DNA of 64,000 nucleotides from Mangrovihabitans endophyticus (GCF_014646155.1 NZ_BMMX01000002.1:186001-250000), one strand, 5' to 3'; positions 41,658 through 50,972 are shown, counted from the first letter of the stretch. Made by a program: numbers and translations. The notes: generated by a model from the sequence alone, not told the origin.

Positions 41658-43156
41658 CGACCACGATTCACCACGCAGTCGCAGCCCAGGCGGCGTGGCG
41701 GCCCGGCGCGATCGCCGTGGTGCGCGGCGCCGACCGCATCGACTACGCCACCCTCGACCGCGCGGCGGACACGTGGGCGGCGGATCTGGCCGCGCACGGA
41801 GTGAGCCCCGGCGATGTGGTTCCCGTGGTGTCGCCCCGAACCCCTGCCCTCGTCGCGGTGCTGCTCGCCATCCTCAAGTGCGGCGCCGCGTACGCGGCCC
41901 TCGATCACCGGTGGCCCGCGGCGCGGATCGCCTCCCTGACCGAGGCGGTGCAGCCGCCGCTGATCGCCGGGGGTCAGGTCCCAGGCACGCCCACGTGGCC
42001 GCTGCCCGACGAGAGTCTGCACAGCGCCGCCAGCCGTACCCCCGGTCCGCCCGCGGTCCGGGTCGGCGGTCACGACCCCGCCACCGTCTTCTTCACCTCG
42101 GGCACCACCGGCCCGCCCAAGGGCGTGCTGTCACCGCACCAGGCCACCATCCGGCTTTTCGGCGCGCCCACGTTCGCCGCCTTCGGTCCGGGCCGGGCGA
42201 TGCCTCAGGCGGCGCCGGTTCCCTGGGACGCGTACACGCTGGAGTTGTGGGGCATGCTGACCACCGGAGGGACGTCCGTCCTGGGCGAGGGCGACAACCT
42301 GTTCCCCGGCGACCTGCGCGACATGATCTCGTCGGCCGGAGTGGACACGGTCTGGCTCACCGCGTCGCTGTTCAACCTCTTCGTCGACGAGGACGTCGAT
42401 TGCTTCCGCGGCATGCGGCAGGTCCTCACCGGCGGGGAACGGCTGTCCGTGCCGCACGTCCGATCGTTCCTGTGGCGGCACCCGGACATCACCCTGATCA
42501 ACGGGTACGGGCCGGTGGAGAGCTGTGTCTTCGTCACCACGCGGGCCGTCGAGCCAGCCGATTGCGACCTGGCCGGGGGCATCCCGATCGGCTCGCCCGT
42601 GCCGGGAAGCGGGGTGCACCTGCTCGACGGGGACAAGCCGGTGACCGACGGCGACCGCGGCGAGATCTGCGTGTCCGGTCGAGGGCTCGCCCTGCGGTAT
42701 CTCGCCGACGAGCGGGCAACGGCCCAGAAATTCGTCACCGTCGACGTGGACGGCGTGCCGACCCGGCTCTACCGGACCGGTGATCTCGGCTGGCGCGACG
42801 ACCGCGGCGTTCTGCACTTCGCCGGCCGCAAGGACCGGCAGGTGAAGATCGCGGGCTACCGCGTCGAACCCGGCGAGGTGGAGAGCGCAGCCCTGCGGAT
42901 AGCCGGGATTCGCGAATGCGCCGTCGTTCCGGTGCAGGCCGCTGACGGCTCGTACGGCCACCTGGCGATGTTCTACACCGCCGAACCGATCGAGTCCGGG
43001 GCCGTCGAGGGGACCGATGCCAGGGCCGTCCGCCGGGCATTGGGCCGCTTGCTCCCGCACTACATGGTTCCGCAGCAGATCCGGCGCCGTGACGCGCTAC
43101 CCGCCACGCCCAACGGCAAGCTCGATCGCGCCTCTCTGCTGAGGGAACTGCGGTGA
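41654..43156 (+). CDS. Free-standing NRPS adenylation domain
   Basis: 500 residues, one complete A domain with no carrier. Core motifs: FTSGTTGPPKG (A3), PWDAYTLELW (A4 region with Asp), NGYGPVES (A5), YRTGDLG (A7), GRKDRQVKIAGYRVEPGE (A8) and Lys in NGKLDR (A10). A by-eye specificity line reads D-A-L-S-L-G-G-V, which I do not assign to an amino acid. It would activate an amino acid or related acid for the PCP at 35372. ATG 41654 overlaps the preceding stop (ATGA). Confidence 0.9.
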   Translation: MTTTIHHAVAAQAAWRPGAIAVVRGADRIDYATLDRAADTWAADLAAHGVSPGDVVPVVSPRTPALVAVLLAILKCGAAYAALDHRWPAARIASLTEAVQPPLIAGGQVPGTPTWPLPDESLHSAASRTPGPPAVRVGGHDPATVFFTSGTTGPPKGVLSPHQATIRLFGAPTFAAFGPGRAMPQAAPVPWDAYTLELWGMLTTGGTSVLGEGDNLFPGDLRDMISSAGVDTVWLTASLFNLFVDEDVDCFRGMRQVLTGGERLSVPHVRSFLWRHPDITLINGYGPVESCVFVTTRAVEPADCDLAGGIPIGSPVPGSGVHLLDGDKPVTDGDRGEICVSGRGLALRYLADERATAQKFVTVDVDGVPTRLYRTGDLGWRDDRGVLHFAGRKDRQVKIAGYRVEPGEVESAALRIAGIRECAVVPVQAADGSYGHLAMFYTAEPIESGAVEGTDARAVRRALGRLLPHYMVPQQIRRRDALPATPNGKLDRASLLRELR

Positions 43157-45768
43157 ACACGCGACGCCGGGCCGGTTCGGCGGATGAGGCCGTCCGCCAT
43201 CCGCTGGCGGAGCTCGCCGCCGAGGCGGGTGGCGACCTGGGGACGATGCCGTACTCGATGCGGGTGTTGCTGGAGAACGTGGCCCATCTGGCGGCGACGG
43301 GCCGGGCCGCCCCCGCCTCGGTCGCGTCGCTGGTGCGCTCCGGCGGCCGCAGCTCGCAGGCCGAGCTGCCGTTTCACCCGTCCCGGGTGGTCCTGCAGGA
43401 TTTCTCCGGTGTCCCCGTCGTGCTGGACCTGCTGGCGCTGCGCTCGGCCGCCGTGCGCAAGGGGCTGCCGGCGTCCCGGGTGGAGCCGGTCATCCCCGCC
43501 CATCTGGTGGTGGACCACGCGGCCCGGGTCGACGTCGCCGGAGTCCGGGGCGCGCTGGAGGCCAACCTGGACGGGGAATATCAGCGCAACGCCGAACGGT
43601 ACGCGCTGCTGCGCTGGGCCGAGCAGGCCTTCGCCAACCTCACCGTGATCCCGCCGGGCAACGGCATCATCCACCAGATCAACCTGGAACGGCTCGCCCG
43701 GGTGGTCAGCACGCAGCGCGAGCCGGACGGCCGGGAGCGAGTACGCCCGGACACCGTTCTGGGAACCGACTCGCACACCCCGATGGTCGGCGCCCTCGGC
43801 GTGCTGGCCTGGGGCGTCGGCGGCATCGAGGCGACATCTGTCCTGCTCGGCGAACCGGTGCTGGTGCCGCTGCCCCGCGTCGTGGAGGTGCGCATGACCG
43901 GACGGCTGCGTCCCGGGGTGACGGTGACCGACCTGGCGCTGACCCTCACCCAGCAACTGCGCGGACACGACGTGGTCGGTGCCTTTCTGGAGTTCACCGG
44001 GGACGGCGTTGGTGGCCTCGGCGTGCCCGACCGGGCCACGATCGCCAACATGGCACCCGAATACGGCGCCACCACAGCGTTCTTCCCCGTTGACGACGAG
44101 ACTTTGCGGTTCCTGCGGGCAACCGGCCGTACCCCGCACCACGTGTCCCTCGTGGAGGCGTACTGCAAGGACCAAGGGCTTTTCGCCGAGCAGAGCACAA
44201 CCGTCCGGTACGCCCGGACCCTGACGGTGGACCTCTCGTCGATCGAGCCCTGCCTGGCAGGACCCCGTACACCTCACGACCGGGTGCCGCTGGCCCGGGT
44301 CCCGGCGAGCTTTCGCGCGCTACGACCGGTCACGGCCTCCGCAGCCGCCGCGCCCGGCGTTCCCGACGACGGCGCCGTGCTGCTCGCGGCGCTGACCAGT
44401 TGCACCAACACCTCGAATCCGGCCGCCATGGCCACAGCGGGCCTCGTCGCCCGGCGTGCGGTCGAATCCGGGTTGCGGGTCAAGCCCTGGGTCAAAGCCA
44501 GCCTGGCACCGGGCAGCCGAGCCGTGCCCGCCTACCTCGACCGGGCCGGCTTGCTCGCGCCGTTGGAGGATCTGGGATTCGCGGTCGTCGCCTACGGCTG
44601 CGCTAGCTGCCACGGAATGAGCGGCCCGTTGCTGCCCGCCGCGGCGCAGGCGGTGGCCGGCAGCGGCATCGCGGGCGTCGCCGTGCTGAGCGGGAACCGC
44701 AACTTCGACGGCCGCGTGCACCCCGACGTGCGAGCCGCTTACCTGGCGTCTCCCGGCTTGGTCGTGGCGTACGCGCTGGCGGGCACCGTCACCCGCGACC
44801 TGACCACCGAGCCGGTCGCCCTTGCCCCGGACGGCCGCGCCGTGCACCTGCGCGACCTCTGGCCGTCGCCCCGAGAGGTCGAGGACGCCGTCGCGGCGGC
44901 GAACGACCCGGGGCTGTTCACCGCCGCGTACGCGGGGATGCTCGCCGGTGACGACCGCTGGCGTTCGCTGCCGTCCCCGGCCGGCGAGTTGTACGAGTGG
45001 GATGCCGGCTCCACCTACGTGCTGCCGCCCCCGTTCCTCGACCAGTCCCCGCGGTTCCCGGCCGGGGACATCACGGGCGCCCGCGTGCTCGCGTTGCTCG
45101 ACGACGACGTCTCCACCGACCACATCTCCCCGGTTGGGGCCATCCCCATCGGCAGCGACGCCGGACAATACCTGCTCGATTCGGGGGTCTCCGTGCGCGA
45201 CCTCGACAGCTACGGCACCCGTCGCGGCAACCACCACGTCATGGTGCGGGGCACCTTCAGCAGCCCGCGACTGCGCAACGCCTTGGCCGGCGGGCGCCCC
45301 GGTCCGTCGACCGTCCTCTTGCCAGAAGGCAGGCCTTGCTCCATCCATGCCGCCGCCGTCGAGTACGCGCAGGCGGGCGTGCCGCTGGCCGTCGTCGCGG
45401 GCAAGCGGTACGGCCTCGGCAGCGCCCGCGACTGGGCGGCCAAGGGCACCGCGCTTCTCGGCGTCCGCGTCGTCCTGGCCGAAGGCTTCGAACGCATCCA
45501 CCGCAGCAACCTGGTCGGAACGGGGGTGCTGCCGCTGTGTTTCCCCGCCGGGCAGAGCAGCGGCTCCCACGGCATCGACGGAACGGAGACGATCGACGTG
45601 CTCGACCTGGCCGATCTCCGGCCGCGCAAGTCCGTCACCGTGCGGCTCGGCGGGCGGGACGGTTCGGTGCGGACGCTGGCGATGACGGCCGCCGTCGAGA
45701 CCGACCGCGAAGTGCAATACCTGCGCGGCGGCGGACTACTGCCGCATGTCATGGCGGGATTGACGTGA
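43153..45768 (+). CDS. Aconitase-family hydratase/isomerase
   Basis: 871 residues, the AcnA size class. The [4Fe-4S] ligands are Cys417 (TSCTNTS), Cys483 and Cys486 (YGCASCHG). GTDSHTPM and DDDVSTDHISP are conserved catalytic-region motifs, and the C-terminal swivel domain (about 640-860) is present. Isomerisation of a 2-substituted malate or citrate analogue made by the DRE-TIM enzyme is the natural inference, by analogy with aconitase-like enzymes of phosphinothricin, FR-900098 and homotyrosine pathways. A duplicated housekeeping aconitase kept for supply is an alternative. GTG 43153 overlaps the preceding stop (GTGA). Confidence 0.9.
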   Translation: MNTRRRAGSADEAVRHPLAELAAEAGGDLGTMPYSMRVLLENVAHLAATGRAAPASVASLVRSGGRSSQAELPFHPSRVVLQDFSGVPVVLDLLALRSAAVRKGLPASRVEPVIPAHLVVDHAARVDVAGVRGALEANLDGEYQRNAERYALLRWAEQAFANLTVIPPGNGIIHQINLERLARVVSTQREPDGRERVRPDTVLGTDSHTPMVGALGVLAWGVGGIEATSVLLGEPVLVPLPRVVEVRMTGRLRPGVTVTDLALTLTQQLRGHDVVGAFLEFTGDGVGGLGVPDRATIANMAPEYGATTAFFPVDDETLRFLRATGRTPHHVSLVEAYCKDQGLFAEQSTTVRYARTLTVDLSSIEPCLAGPRTPHDRVPLARVPASFRALRPVTASAAAAPGVPDDGAVLLAALTSCTNTSNPAAMATAGLVARRAVESGLRVKPWVKASLAPGSRAVPAYLDRAGLLAPLEDLGFAVVAYGCASCHGMSGPLLPAAAQAVAGSGIAGVAVLSGNRNFDGRVHPDVRAAYLASPGLVVAYALAGTVTRDLTTEPVALAPDGRAVHLRDLWPSPREVEDAVAAANDPGLFTAAYAGMLAGDDRWRSLPSPAGELYEWDAGSTYVLPPPFLDQSPRFPAGDITGARVLALLDDDVSTDHISPVGAIPIGSDAGQYLLDSGVSVRDLDSYGTRRGNHHVMVRGTFSSPRLRNALAGGRPGPSTVLLPEGRPCSIHAAAVEYAQAGVPLAVVAGKRYGLGSARDWAAKGTALLGVRVVLAEGFERIHRSNLVGTGVLPLCFPAGQSSGSHGIDGTETIDVLDLADLRPRKSVTVRLGGRDGSVRTLAMTAAVETDREVQYLRGGGLLPHVMAGLT

Positions 45769-46826
45769 CCAGCACCCCGCTCGAACCCCCATTCGAGGAG
45801 TCAACCGGCATGGAGCGCACGCTGGACTGGGATCACGGCGTCGTGGTGACCGTCGATCAGAGCCTGCTGCCGCAGCGGCATCGACGGCTGCGGCTCGGCA
45901 GCGTCGACGAGTTGATCGACGCGATTACCAGGCTCGCCATCCGAGGCGCTCCGGCGCTCGGCGCGGCAGGCGCACTCGGGGTGGCGTTGTCGGCCCACAC
46001 GCACCGGCACGGCGGGCGTTGCGACGAAGCCGCGGTGCGCCGTGACGCGGAGCGGCTCACTGCCGCTCGGCCGACTGCGGTCAATCTCGCCTGGGGCGTG
46101 CGGCGCGCTCTCACCCGCCTCGCCGATGGTCCGGACGCCGTGCTGGACGAGGCCCGGCTGGTGCTCAGCGAGGACGAAACCGCGAACCTGGCCGCGGCGC
46201 AGCGGGCCGCGGCGCTCATCCGGCGGCTGTGCCCGGATCGCCCGTTACGCCTGCTCACTCATTGCCACACCGGCCGGCTGGCCACCGTCGCGCACGGCAC
46301 GGCCCTCGGCGCGATCCGGGAGCTCGCCGGTGCGGGCCGGGTGCTTGAGGTCCTCGCTGGGGAGACCCGCCCGCTGCTGCAGGGTGCCCGGCTGACGTCG
46401 TGGGAACTGGCCGAGGCGGGCATCGCGTACCGGCTCTGCGTGGACTCCGCGGGACCGGCCGCCATCGTCTCCGGCGCGGTCGACTGCGTCGTGGTGGGCG
46501 CCGACCGGGTGGCCGCCAACGGCGACACCGCCAACAAGATCGGCACCCTGTCGGTGGCTCTCGCCGCGCGGCACGCGGGCATACCGCTGGTGGTCGTCGC
46601 CCCACGCTCCACTATCGACCCGGCGGCTGCGCACGGCGGTGACATCCCGGTCGAGGAACGCGATCCCCACGAGGTAACCCATTTCGCGGGGCGCCCGGTA
46701 GCCCCACCGGGCGCCCGGGTGTTCAACCCCGCCTTCGACGTCACCCCGGCCTCGCTCATCACCGCGGTGGTCACCGAGGACGGGGTCTTCCCCGGGCACG
46801 CCGAAAGCGGCGTGGGACAGCCGTGA
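45765..46826 (+). CDS. MtnA-like sugar-1-phosphate isomerase
   Basis: 353 residues. Catalytic Cys167 (LLTHCHTG) and Asp247 (VVGADRVAANGD), with the ribose-binding RGAPALG loop, match 5-methylthioribose-1-phosphate isomerase. Related enzymes isomerise other 5-substituted ribose-1-phosphates in halogenated-metabolite pathways. In a biosynthetic operon it may recycle methylthioadenosine released by SAM use, or build a C5-derived unit. GTG 45765 overlaps the aconitase stop (GTGA). Confidence 0.88.
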   Translation: MTSTPLEPPFEESTGMERTLDWDHGVVVTVDQSLLPQRHRRLRLGSVDELIDAITRLAIRGAPALGAAGALGVALSAHTHRHGGRCDEAAVRRDAERLTAARPTAVNLAWGVRRALTRLADGPDAVLDEARLVLSEDETANLAAAQRAAALIRRLCPDRPLRLLTHCHTGRLATVAHGTALGAIRELAGAGRVLEVLAGETRPLLQGARLTSWELAEAGIAYRLCVDSAGPAAIVSGAVDCVVVGADRVAANGDTANKIGTLSVALAARHAGIPLVVVAPRSTIDPAAAHGGDIPVEERDPHEVTHFAGRPVAPPGARVFNPAFDVTPASLITAVVTEDGVFPGHAESGVGQP

Positions 46827-46833
46827 TCGCGCG

Positions 46834-48105
46834 ATGACGCCGTTGGTCACCGCGTCCGGAAAGCTGCTGCCACCCGCGGGACCCGTGCGAGCGCTCACCG
46901 TGGCAACGCTGGCAAGCCGGTTCGGCCGGGGGCTTTTCTACACCATCGCGCCGCTGTACCTGACGCGGGTCATCGGCCTCTCCGTCGGCAGCGTGGCGCT
47001 GGGCTTGACCGTGGCCTCCCTCGCCGGCCTGCTCGCCGGCATCCCGACCGGTTACCTTGCCGACCGTCTCGGGCCCCGGCGGATGCGGATCGTCTGCCGC
47101 AGCATCGAGGGTCTGCTGCTCTGCGGCTATCTGGTGATCCGCGACTTCCCGACCTTCCTGGCCGTCGCGTCGCTGGTGACCTTCTTCGAGTCCGCCGGTC
47201 AGGCCGCCGAGGGCGCGCTGATCGCCGGTTCGGTGCCCGCCGACGAGCGGGTGCGCGCCCGCGCCTATCTGCGCTCGGTGACCAACGCGGCCTGGGCGGT
47301 CGGCGCGGCGGCTGCCGGTGCCGCTCTGCTGAGCGACACCCGCGCGGCCTACCTGGTCATCATCCTGATCGCCGCGATCAGCTATCTCGTCTCCGCGTGG
47401 GCCACCCGCGGGGTTCCGCCGGTTCCGCCGGCCCCTCATGTCCACAAGGGACCCCGGCTGGTCGCGCTGCGCGATCGCCCCTACCTGACGCTGACGCTCC
47501 TCAACGGCGTCCTGGGCATGAATCTCGGCCTGTTCACCGTCGCGCTGCCGCTCTACATCAGCCAGCGCACCCAAGCGCCGGTCGTGCTCTACTCGCTGAT
47601 ATCACTCGTGAACACGTTGGCGGTCACCTTCCTGCAGGTACGGGCGAGCCGGGGAACGGGCACTGTGGAGGGTGCCGCGACGGCGCAACTTCGGTCGGGG
47701 CTGCTCCTCTTCCTCTGCTGCGCCTTCTTCGCCGTCGCGGACGGCACCCCCGCCGGAATCGCCATCGCATTCCTCCTGCTCGGCGCGTGCGCTCACGTGG
47801 CCGGCGAATTACTGCAAGCCGCCGGCTCGTGGGGAATCTCATTCGAGCTCGCCCCGGACGGAATGCAGGGCCAGTACCAGGGTCTTTACGGCATGGGCCG
47901 GGACCTCGGCCAGGTGCTCACCCCGTTGGTCACCGTCACCTTGATGATCGACTTCGGCTGGCCGGGCTGCCTGGCGCTGGGCGTGTTGTTCCTCGCGGCC
48001 GGTCTGACCGTGCGATTCGCCGCGCGATGGGCCTCGGCGTCAGCCGCTGCCCGCCACGAGACGTCGAAAGGGGTTCAGTCCCACCCGGGCCGCGCCCGGC
48101 CGTAA
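46834..48105 (+). CDS. Major facilitator superfamily transporter
   Basis: 423 residues, about 12 hydrophobic helices with an LADRLGPRRMR loop between helices 2 and 3 (the MFS motif A position). It is the last gene of the first operon, 7 nt after the MtnA-like stop, and a likely exporter or self-resistance pump for the product. Its 3' end overlaps that of the convergent CoA-transferase gene by 31 nt. Confidence 0.88.
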   Translation: MTPLVTASGKLLPPAGPVRALTVATLASRFGRGLFYTIAPLYLTRVIGLSVGSVALGLTVASLAGLLAGIPTGYLADRLGPRRMRIVCRSIEGLLLCGYLVIRDFPTFLAVASLVTFFESAGQAAEGALIAGSVPADERVRARAYLRSVTNAAWAVGAAAAGAALLSDTRAAYLVIILIAAISYLVSAWATRGVPPVPPAPHVHKGPRLVALRDRPYLTLTLLNGVLGMNLGLFTVALPLYISQRTQAPVVLYSLISLVNTLAVTFLQVRASRGTGTVEGAATAQLRSGLLLFLCCAFFAVADGTPAGIAIAFLLLGACAHVAGELLQAAGSWGISFELAPDGMQGQYQGLYGMGRDLGQVLTPLVTVTLMIDFGWPGCLALGVLFLAAGLTVRFAARWASASAAARHETSKGVQSHPGRARP

Positions 48106-49451
48106 GTGGGCGGCAGGTGCGGCCAGGTCAGTGCCCGGCCGTCGAGCCGTCCCGGCGGGCTGATCCCGCTCCAGCCCCCGCCGAGATCCGTACGGAAGGC
48201 GTCGGCCTGGGCTTCGGCGTCGGCTGCCGATGACGGCGGGACGGCGGTCACCGGGCCCTGGTCGAGCAGCCATTGCGCGACCCTGGCCAACGAGACGGCG
48301 ACGTGGGTGCTCTCCCCTGTCCGGGCTCGGCGGGTCAGCGCCTCGAGCACTCCAGCCGCGAGGAGATAGCCCGCGGCGTGGTCGAGCATCTGACAGGGCA
48401 GGGAACCCGGCCGTTCGCCGTCGGCGCTCGTCGCCCAACCGATGCCCGTGGCGATCTGCACGAGGCTGTCGAAACCCCGGCGTGCCGTCCAGCCCTCCGC
48501 TTCGCCCCACGCCGACAGCGTGGCGACAATCGTGCCGGGATGCCGGTCGGCGATCTGCTCCGGCTCAAGACCGAAGCGGGCCAGCGCCCCGGGCCGGTAA
48601 CCGGTCACGATGACGTCCGCTTGGTCGGCGAGGTGGTGCAGCAGCTCGCCGCCGGCCGCGGTGCGGAGATCCACGGCGGCGCTGGCCTTGCCGATCACAC
48701 CGTCCACGGCGTGCAGCGGCAACTCCGGCCGCCGCGGGTCGTCGATCCGCAGGACGTCCGCACCGAGGGCGGCCAGCATCCGGGTGCCCACCGGCCCGGC
48801 GATCACCCGGGTCAGATCGAGCACGCGCACGCCCGAGGCGGGAAGCGCTGCCGCGCCGCTGCGCGCCGGAGCGCCGACCCCCAGTGGCGCCATCGCCACC
48901 AGCGGGGAGGCGCTGGTCACGCCTGCGCCTGCGGCCGCCTGCCACTCGGCGCGGCTTCTGGCCGCCACCGCCAGGCCGCCCGCGCGGTAGACCACCTCTT
49001 CGACCTCCGTCGCTGCCCGCTGCGCCATGGCGTGCTCGACCAGCGGCCGCACGCCGTCGTCCGGCCCGTCGGCCAGGTCCAGAGCGGCCAGCAACGCCGC
49101 CCGGTGCCACGGATAATTCGCGTGCGTCCGCACCCATCCGGCGCCGGTGCGCCAGAGCCGGGAGAGCGGAGCGAACCCTTCGACGCCCCGGCCGGCCGAA
49201 TCGCGCAGCCAGAACTCGGCCCGCATGGCGGCGGCCACCTGCCCGGTGTCGAGGGTGACCTCCGGCAGCCGCCCGGTGCGGGCGAGGGCCAGCTCCGCGG
49301 CGGCGCCGAGGCAGGCCCCCACCGACGCGATCGCGCAGTCGGCGACCGGCAGCGGCGACGAGAGAACCGCCGGGCGGGGATCCCCGGTCAGGTCGAACCT
49401 GCCTGCTCGCGGCAGCCCGAGGTCTGCCAGCACGTCTTCCAACAACCTCAT
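48075..49451 (-). CDS. Family III (CaiB/BaiF) CoA-transferase
   Basis: 458 residues. Catalytic Asp357 is probable in QMLDHAAG, followed by the LLAAGVLEAL helix. VRVLDLTRVIAGPVGTRMLAALGADVLRID (read here only in parts) is the classic central strand-helix of the family, preceded by an extra N-terminal segment of about 200 residues. It transfers CoA between carboxylic acids. It is the only cluster gene on this strand between 33 and 62 kb and could activate or exchange an acyl starter. It is divergent from the P450 gene (135-nt gap). Confidence 0.85.
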   Translation of the reverse strand: MRLLEDVLADLGLPRAGRFDLTGDPRPAVLSSPLPVADCAIASVGACLGAAAELALARTGRLPEVTLDTGQVAAAMRAEFWLRDSAGRGVEGFAPLSRLWRTGAGWVRTHANYPWHRAALLAALDLADGPDDGVRPLVEHAMAQRAATEVEEVVYRAGGLAVAARSRAEWQAAAGAGVTSASPLVAMAPLGVGAPARSGAAALPASGVRVLDLTRVIAGPVGTRMLAALGADVLRIDDPRRPELPLHAVDGVIGKASAAVDLRTAAGGELLHHLADQADVIVTGYRPGALARFGLEPEQIADRHPGTIVATLSAWGEAEGWTARRGFDSLVQIATGIGWATSADGERPGSLPCQMLDHAAGYLLAAGVLEALTRRARTGESTHVAVSLARVAQWLLDQGPVTAVPPSSAADAEAQADAFRTDLGGGWSGISPPGRLDGRALTWPHLPPTYGRARPGWD

Positions 49452-49586
49452 ATGCCTATCTTTCCCGTCCGCCGCCGGGCCGGGTCAGGCAGGCCGCTCT
49501 CCGAGGCGGTTCCGGCGCCCTCGGGGCGGCGGTGCAGAATGGTCCATAGCGATCGGTGTAAATCCATCCGCCGGGAGGCCCACGCG

Positions 49587-50831
49587 ATGCCGGACGACCG
49601 CCCTCAGCCCATCAGCACACGGCCGTTGTTCCAGGCTGGGCCGGACGACGCCCGCCGGTCCGCCCTGATCGACCTGGCCGCGCGCGGCCCGGTCAGCCGG
49701 ATCGAGCTGCCCGACGGCCGGCAGGCATGGTTCGTCACCGGTTTCAACACGGCCCGTGCGGCCATGATGGACCGGCGCCTGCGCAAGACGACAGCTCAGA
49801 TGCCGTTCGCCGAGCGCCTGCCACACCTGACCGGGGCCATGCACGACCACATGCTCAACGCGAACCCGCCGGACCACACCCGGTTGCGCCGGCTGGTCTC
49901 GGCCGCCTTCACCCGCCGCCGCGTGGAGGCTCTCGAACCCCAAATCGAACAAATCAGCGCTGAACTGCTCGAACAGCTCGCGGCGACGCTCGACGCGGGG
50001 CGTTCAGCCGACCTCCTGACCGAGTTCGCGTTCCCGTTGCCATTCCGCGTCATCTGCCACCTGATCGGGCTGCCCCTGCTCGATGAGCCGGAGTTCCGCG
50101 CGTACTTCACCGTTCTCACCCGCGGCACGATGGCCGGCGAAAAGGCGTACGGTTGCGCCGCAGACGGTTTGCTGACCTTGACCCGCAGGCTGATTTCCGA
50201 GAAGCGCCGCGCCCCCGCCGACGATCTGCTGTCCGCGCTGGTGACCGTTGGCGAGGACGGCGACCGGCTCACCGAGGGCGAACTGACCTCGATGGTGCAA
50301 TTGCTGGTCGCGGCCGGGCACGAGACCACGACCAACCTGATCTGCAACGGTGTTCTCGCGCTGCTGCGCCATCCCGGTCAGCTCGCCCTGCTGCGCGCCG
50401 AACCGGACCGGATCGAGGCGGCCGTCGAGGAGATCTTGCGGTACGACAACTCCGTCCAGGTCGCATTCCCCTTGGTCGCCGCCGAACCGCTGGACCTGGA
50501 GGGACAGCACATCGCGGCCGGTGACGCGGTGCTGGTCTCCCTGCTCGGCGCCAACCTCGACCCAGCCGCGAACGACGAGCCGGAGCGGTTCGACATCACC
50601 CGCAGCCCGGCGCATCTGGCCTTCGGGCACGGCATTCACCACTGCCTCGGGGCCCCGCTGGCCCGGCTGGAGGCGCGGATTGCGTTGCGGACGCTCCTCG
50701 ACCGGTTCCCCGACCTGGCCTTGGCCGAGGACCCCGCCGCACCCGCCGAGCGGAACGCCTCGGTGATTTTCAACGCGGTGCAGCGTCTGGAGATCTGCCG
50801 GGCAGGCGTCCGGTCGACGGCAGCCGACTGA
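49587..50831 (+). CDS. Cytochrome P450
   Basis: 414 residues, the normal actinobacterial size. I-helix AAGHETTTN (acid-alcohol pair replaced by Glu-Thr), ExxR in EEILRYD and haem ligand Cys353 in FGHGIHHCLG. ATG 49587 follows GGGAGG with 8 nt. A tailoring hydroxylation of the peptide or of a precursor is expected. It is monocistronic by position: a divergent promoter region precedes it, and a 393-nt gap with repeats follows. Confidence 0.94.
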   Translation: MPDDRPQPISTRPLFQAGPDDARRSALIDLAARGPVSRIELPDGRQAWFVTGFNTARAAMMDRRLRKTTAQMPFAERLPHLTGAMHDHMLNANPPDHTRLRRLVSAAFTRRRVEALEPQIEQISAELLEQLAATLDAGRSADLLTEFAFPLPFRVICHLIGLPLLDEPEFRAYFTVLTRGTMAGEKAYGCAADGLLTLTRRLISEKRRAPADDLLSALVTVGEDGDRLTEGELTSMVQLLVAAGHETTTNLICNGVLALLRHPGQLALLRAEPDRIEAAVEEILRYDNSVQVAFPLVAAEPLDLEGQHIAAGDAVLVSLLGANLDPAANDEPERFDITRSPAHLAFGHGIHHCLGAPLARLEARIALRTLLDRFPDLALAEDPAAPAERNASVIFNAVQRLEICRAGVRSTAAD

Positions 50832-50868
50832 CCACCGGCCGGGGCCGCGCATCCGTTTCATTCCGCGG

Positions 50869-50919
50869 TTCGCCGAAGCAGCCGGGATTCGCCGAAGCAG
50901 CCGGGATTCGCCGAAGCAG
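50869..50919. repeat. 19-bp tandem repeat, 2.7 copies
   Basis: TTCGCCGAAGCAGCCGGGA occurs at 50869-50887 and 50888-50906, then its first 13 bases again at 50907-50919. The TTCGCCGAA core is nearly palindromic, so the array could be a set of operator sites about two helical turns apart. Confidence 0.8.
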
Positions 50920-50935
50920 TGAGGAGACGCCTCGT

Positions 50936-50972
50936 GCGTGGAGCATCAGGGATCACCCGTGGGGCTCCACGC
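50936..50972. terminator. Hairpin downstream of P450 gene
   Basis: 9-bp stem (50936-50944 with 50964-50972) and a 19-nt loop, about 105 nt after the P450 stop. It could be a terminator for the P450 or part of the control region for the next operon. Confidence 0.35.

Noticed and set aside
37775..45768. Phosphonate or phosphinothricin-type cluster
   Set aside because: The synthase and aconitase pair is reminiscent, but no PEP mutase, phosphonopyruvate decarboxylase or phosphonate-specific gene is visible.
50869..50919. CRISPR array
   Set aside because: The repeats are contiguous with no spacers, only 2.7 copies, and no cas gene is present.
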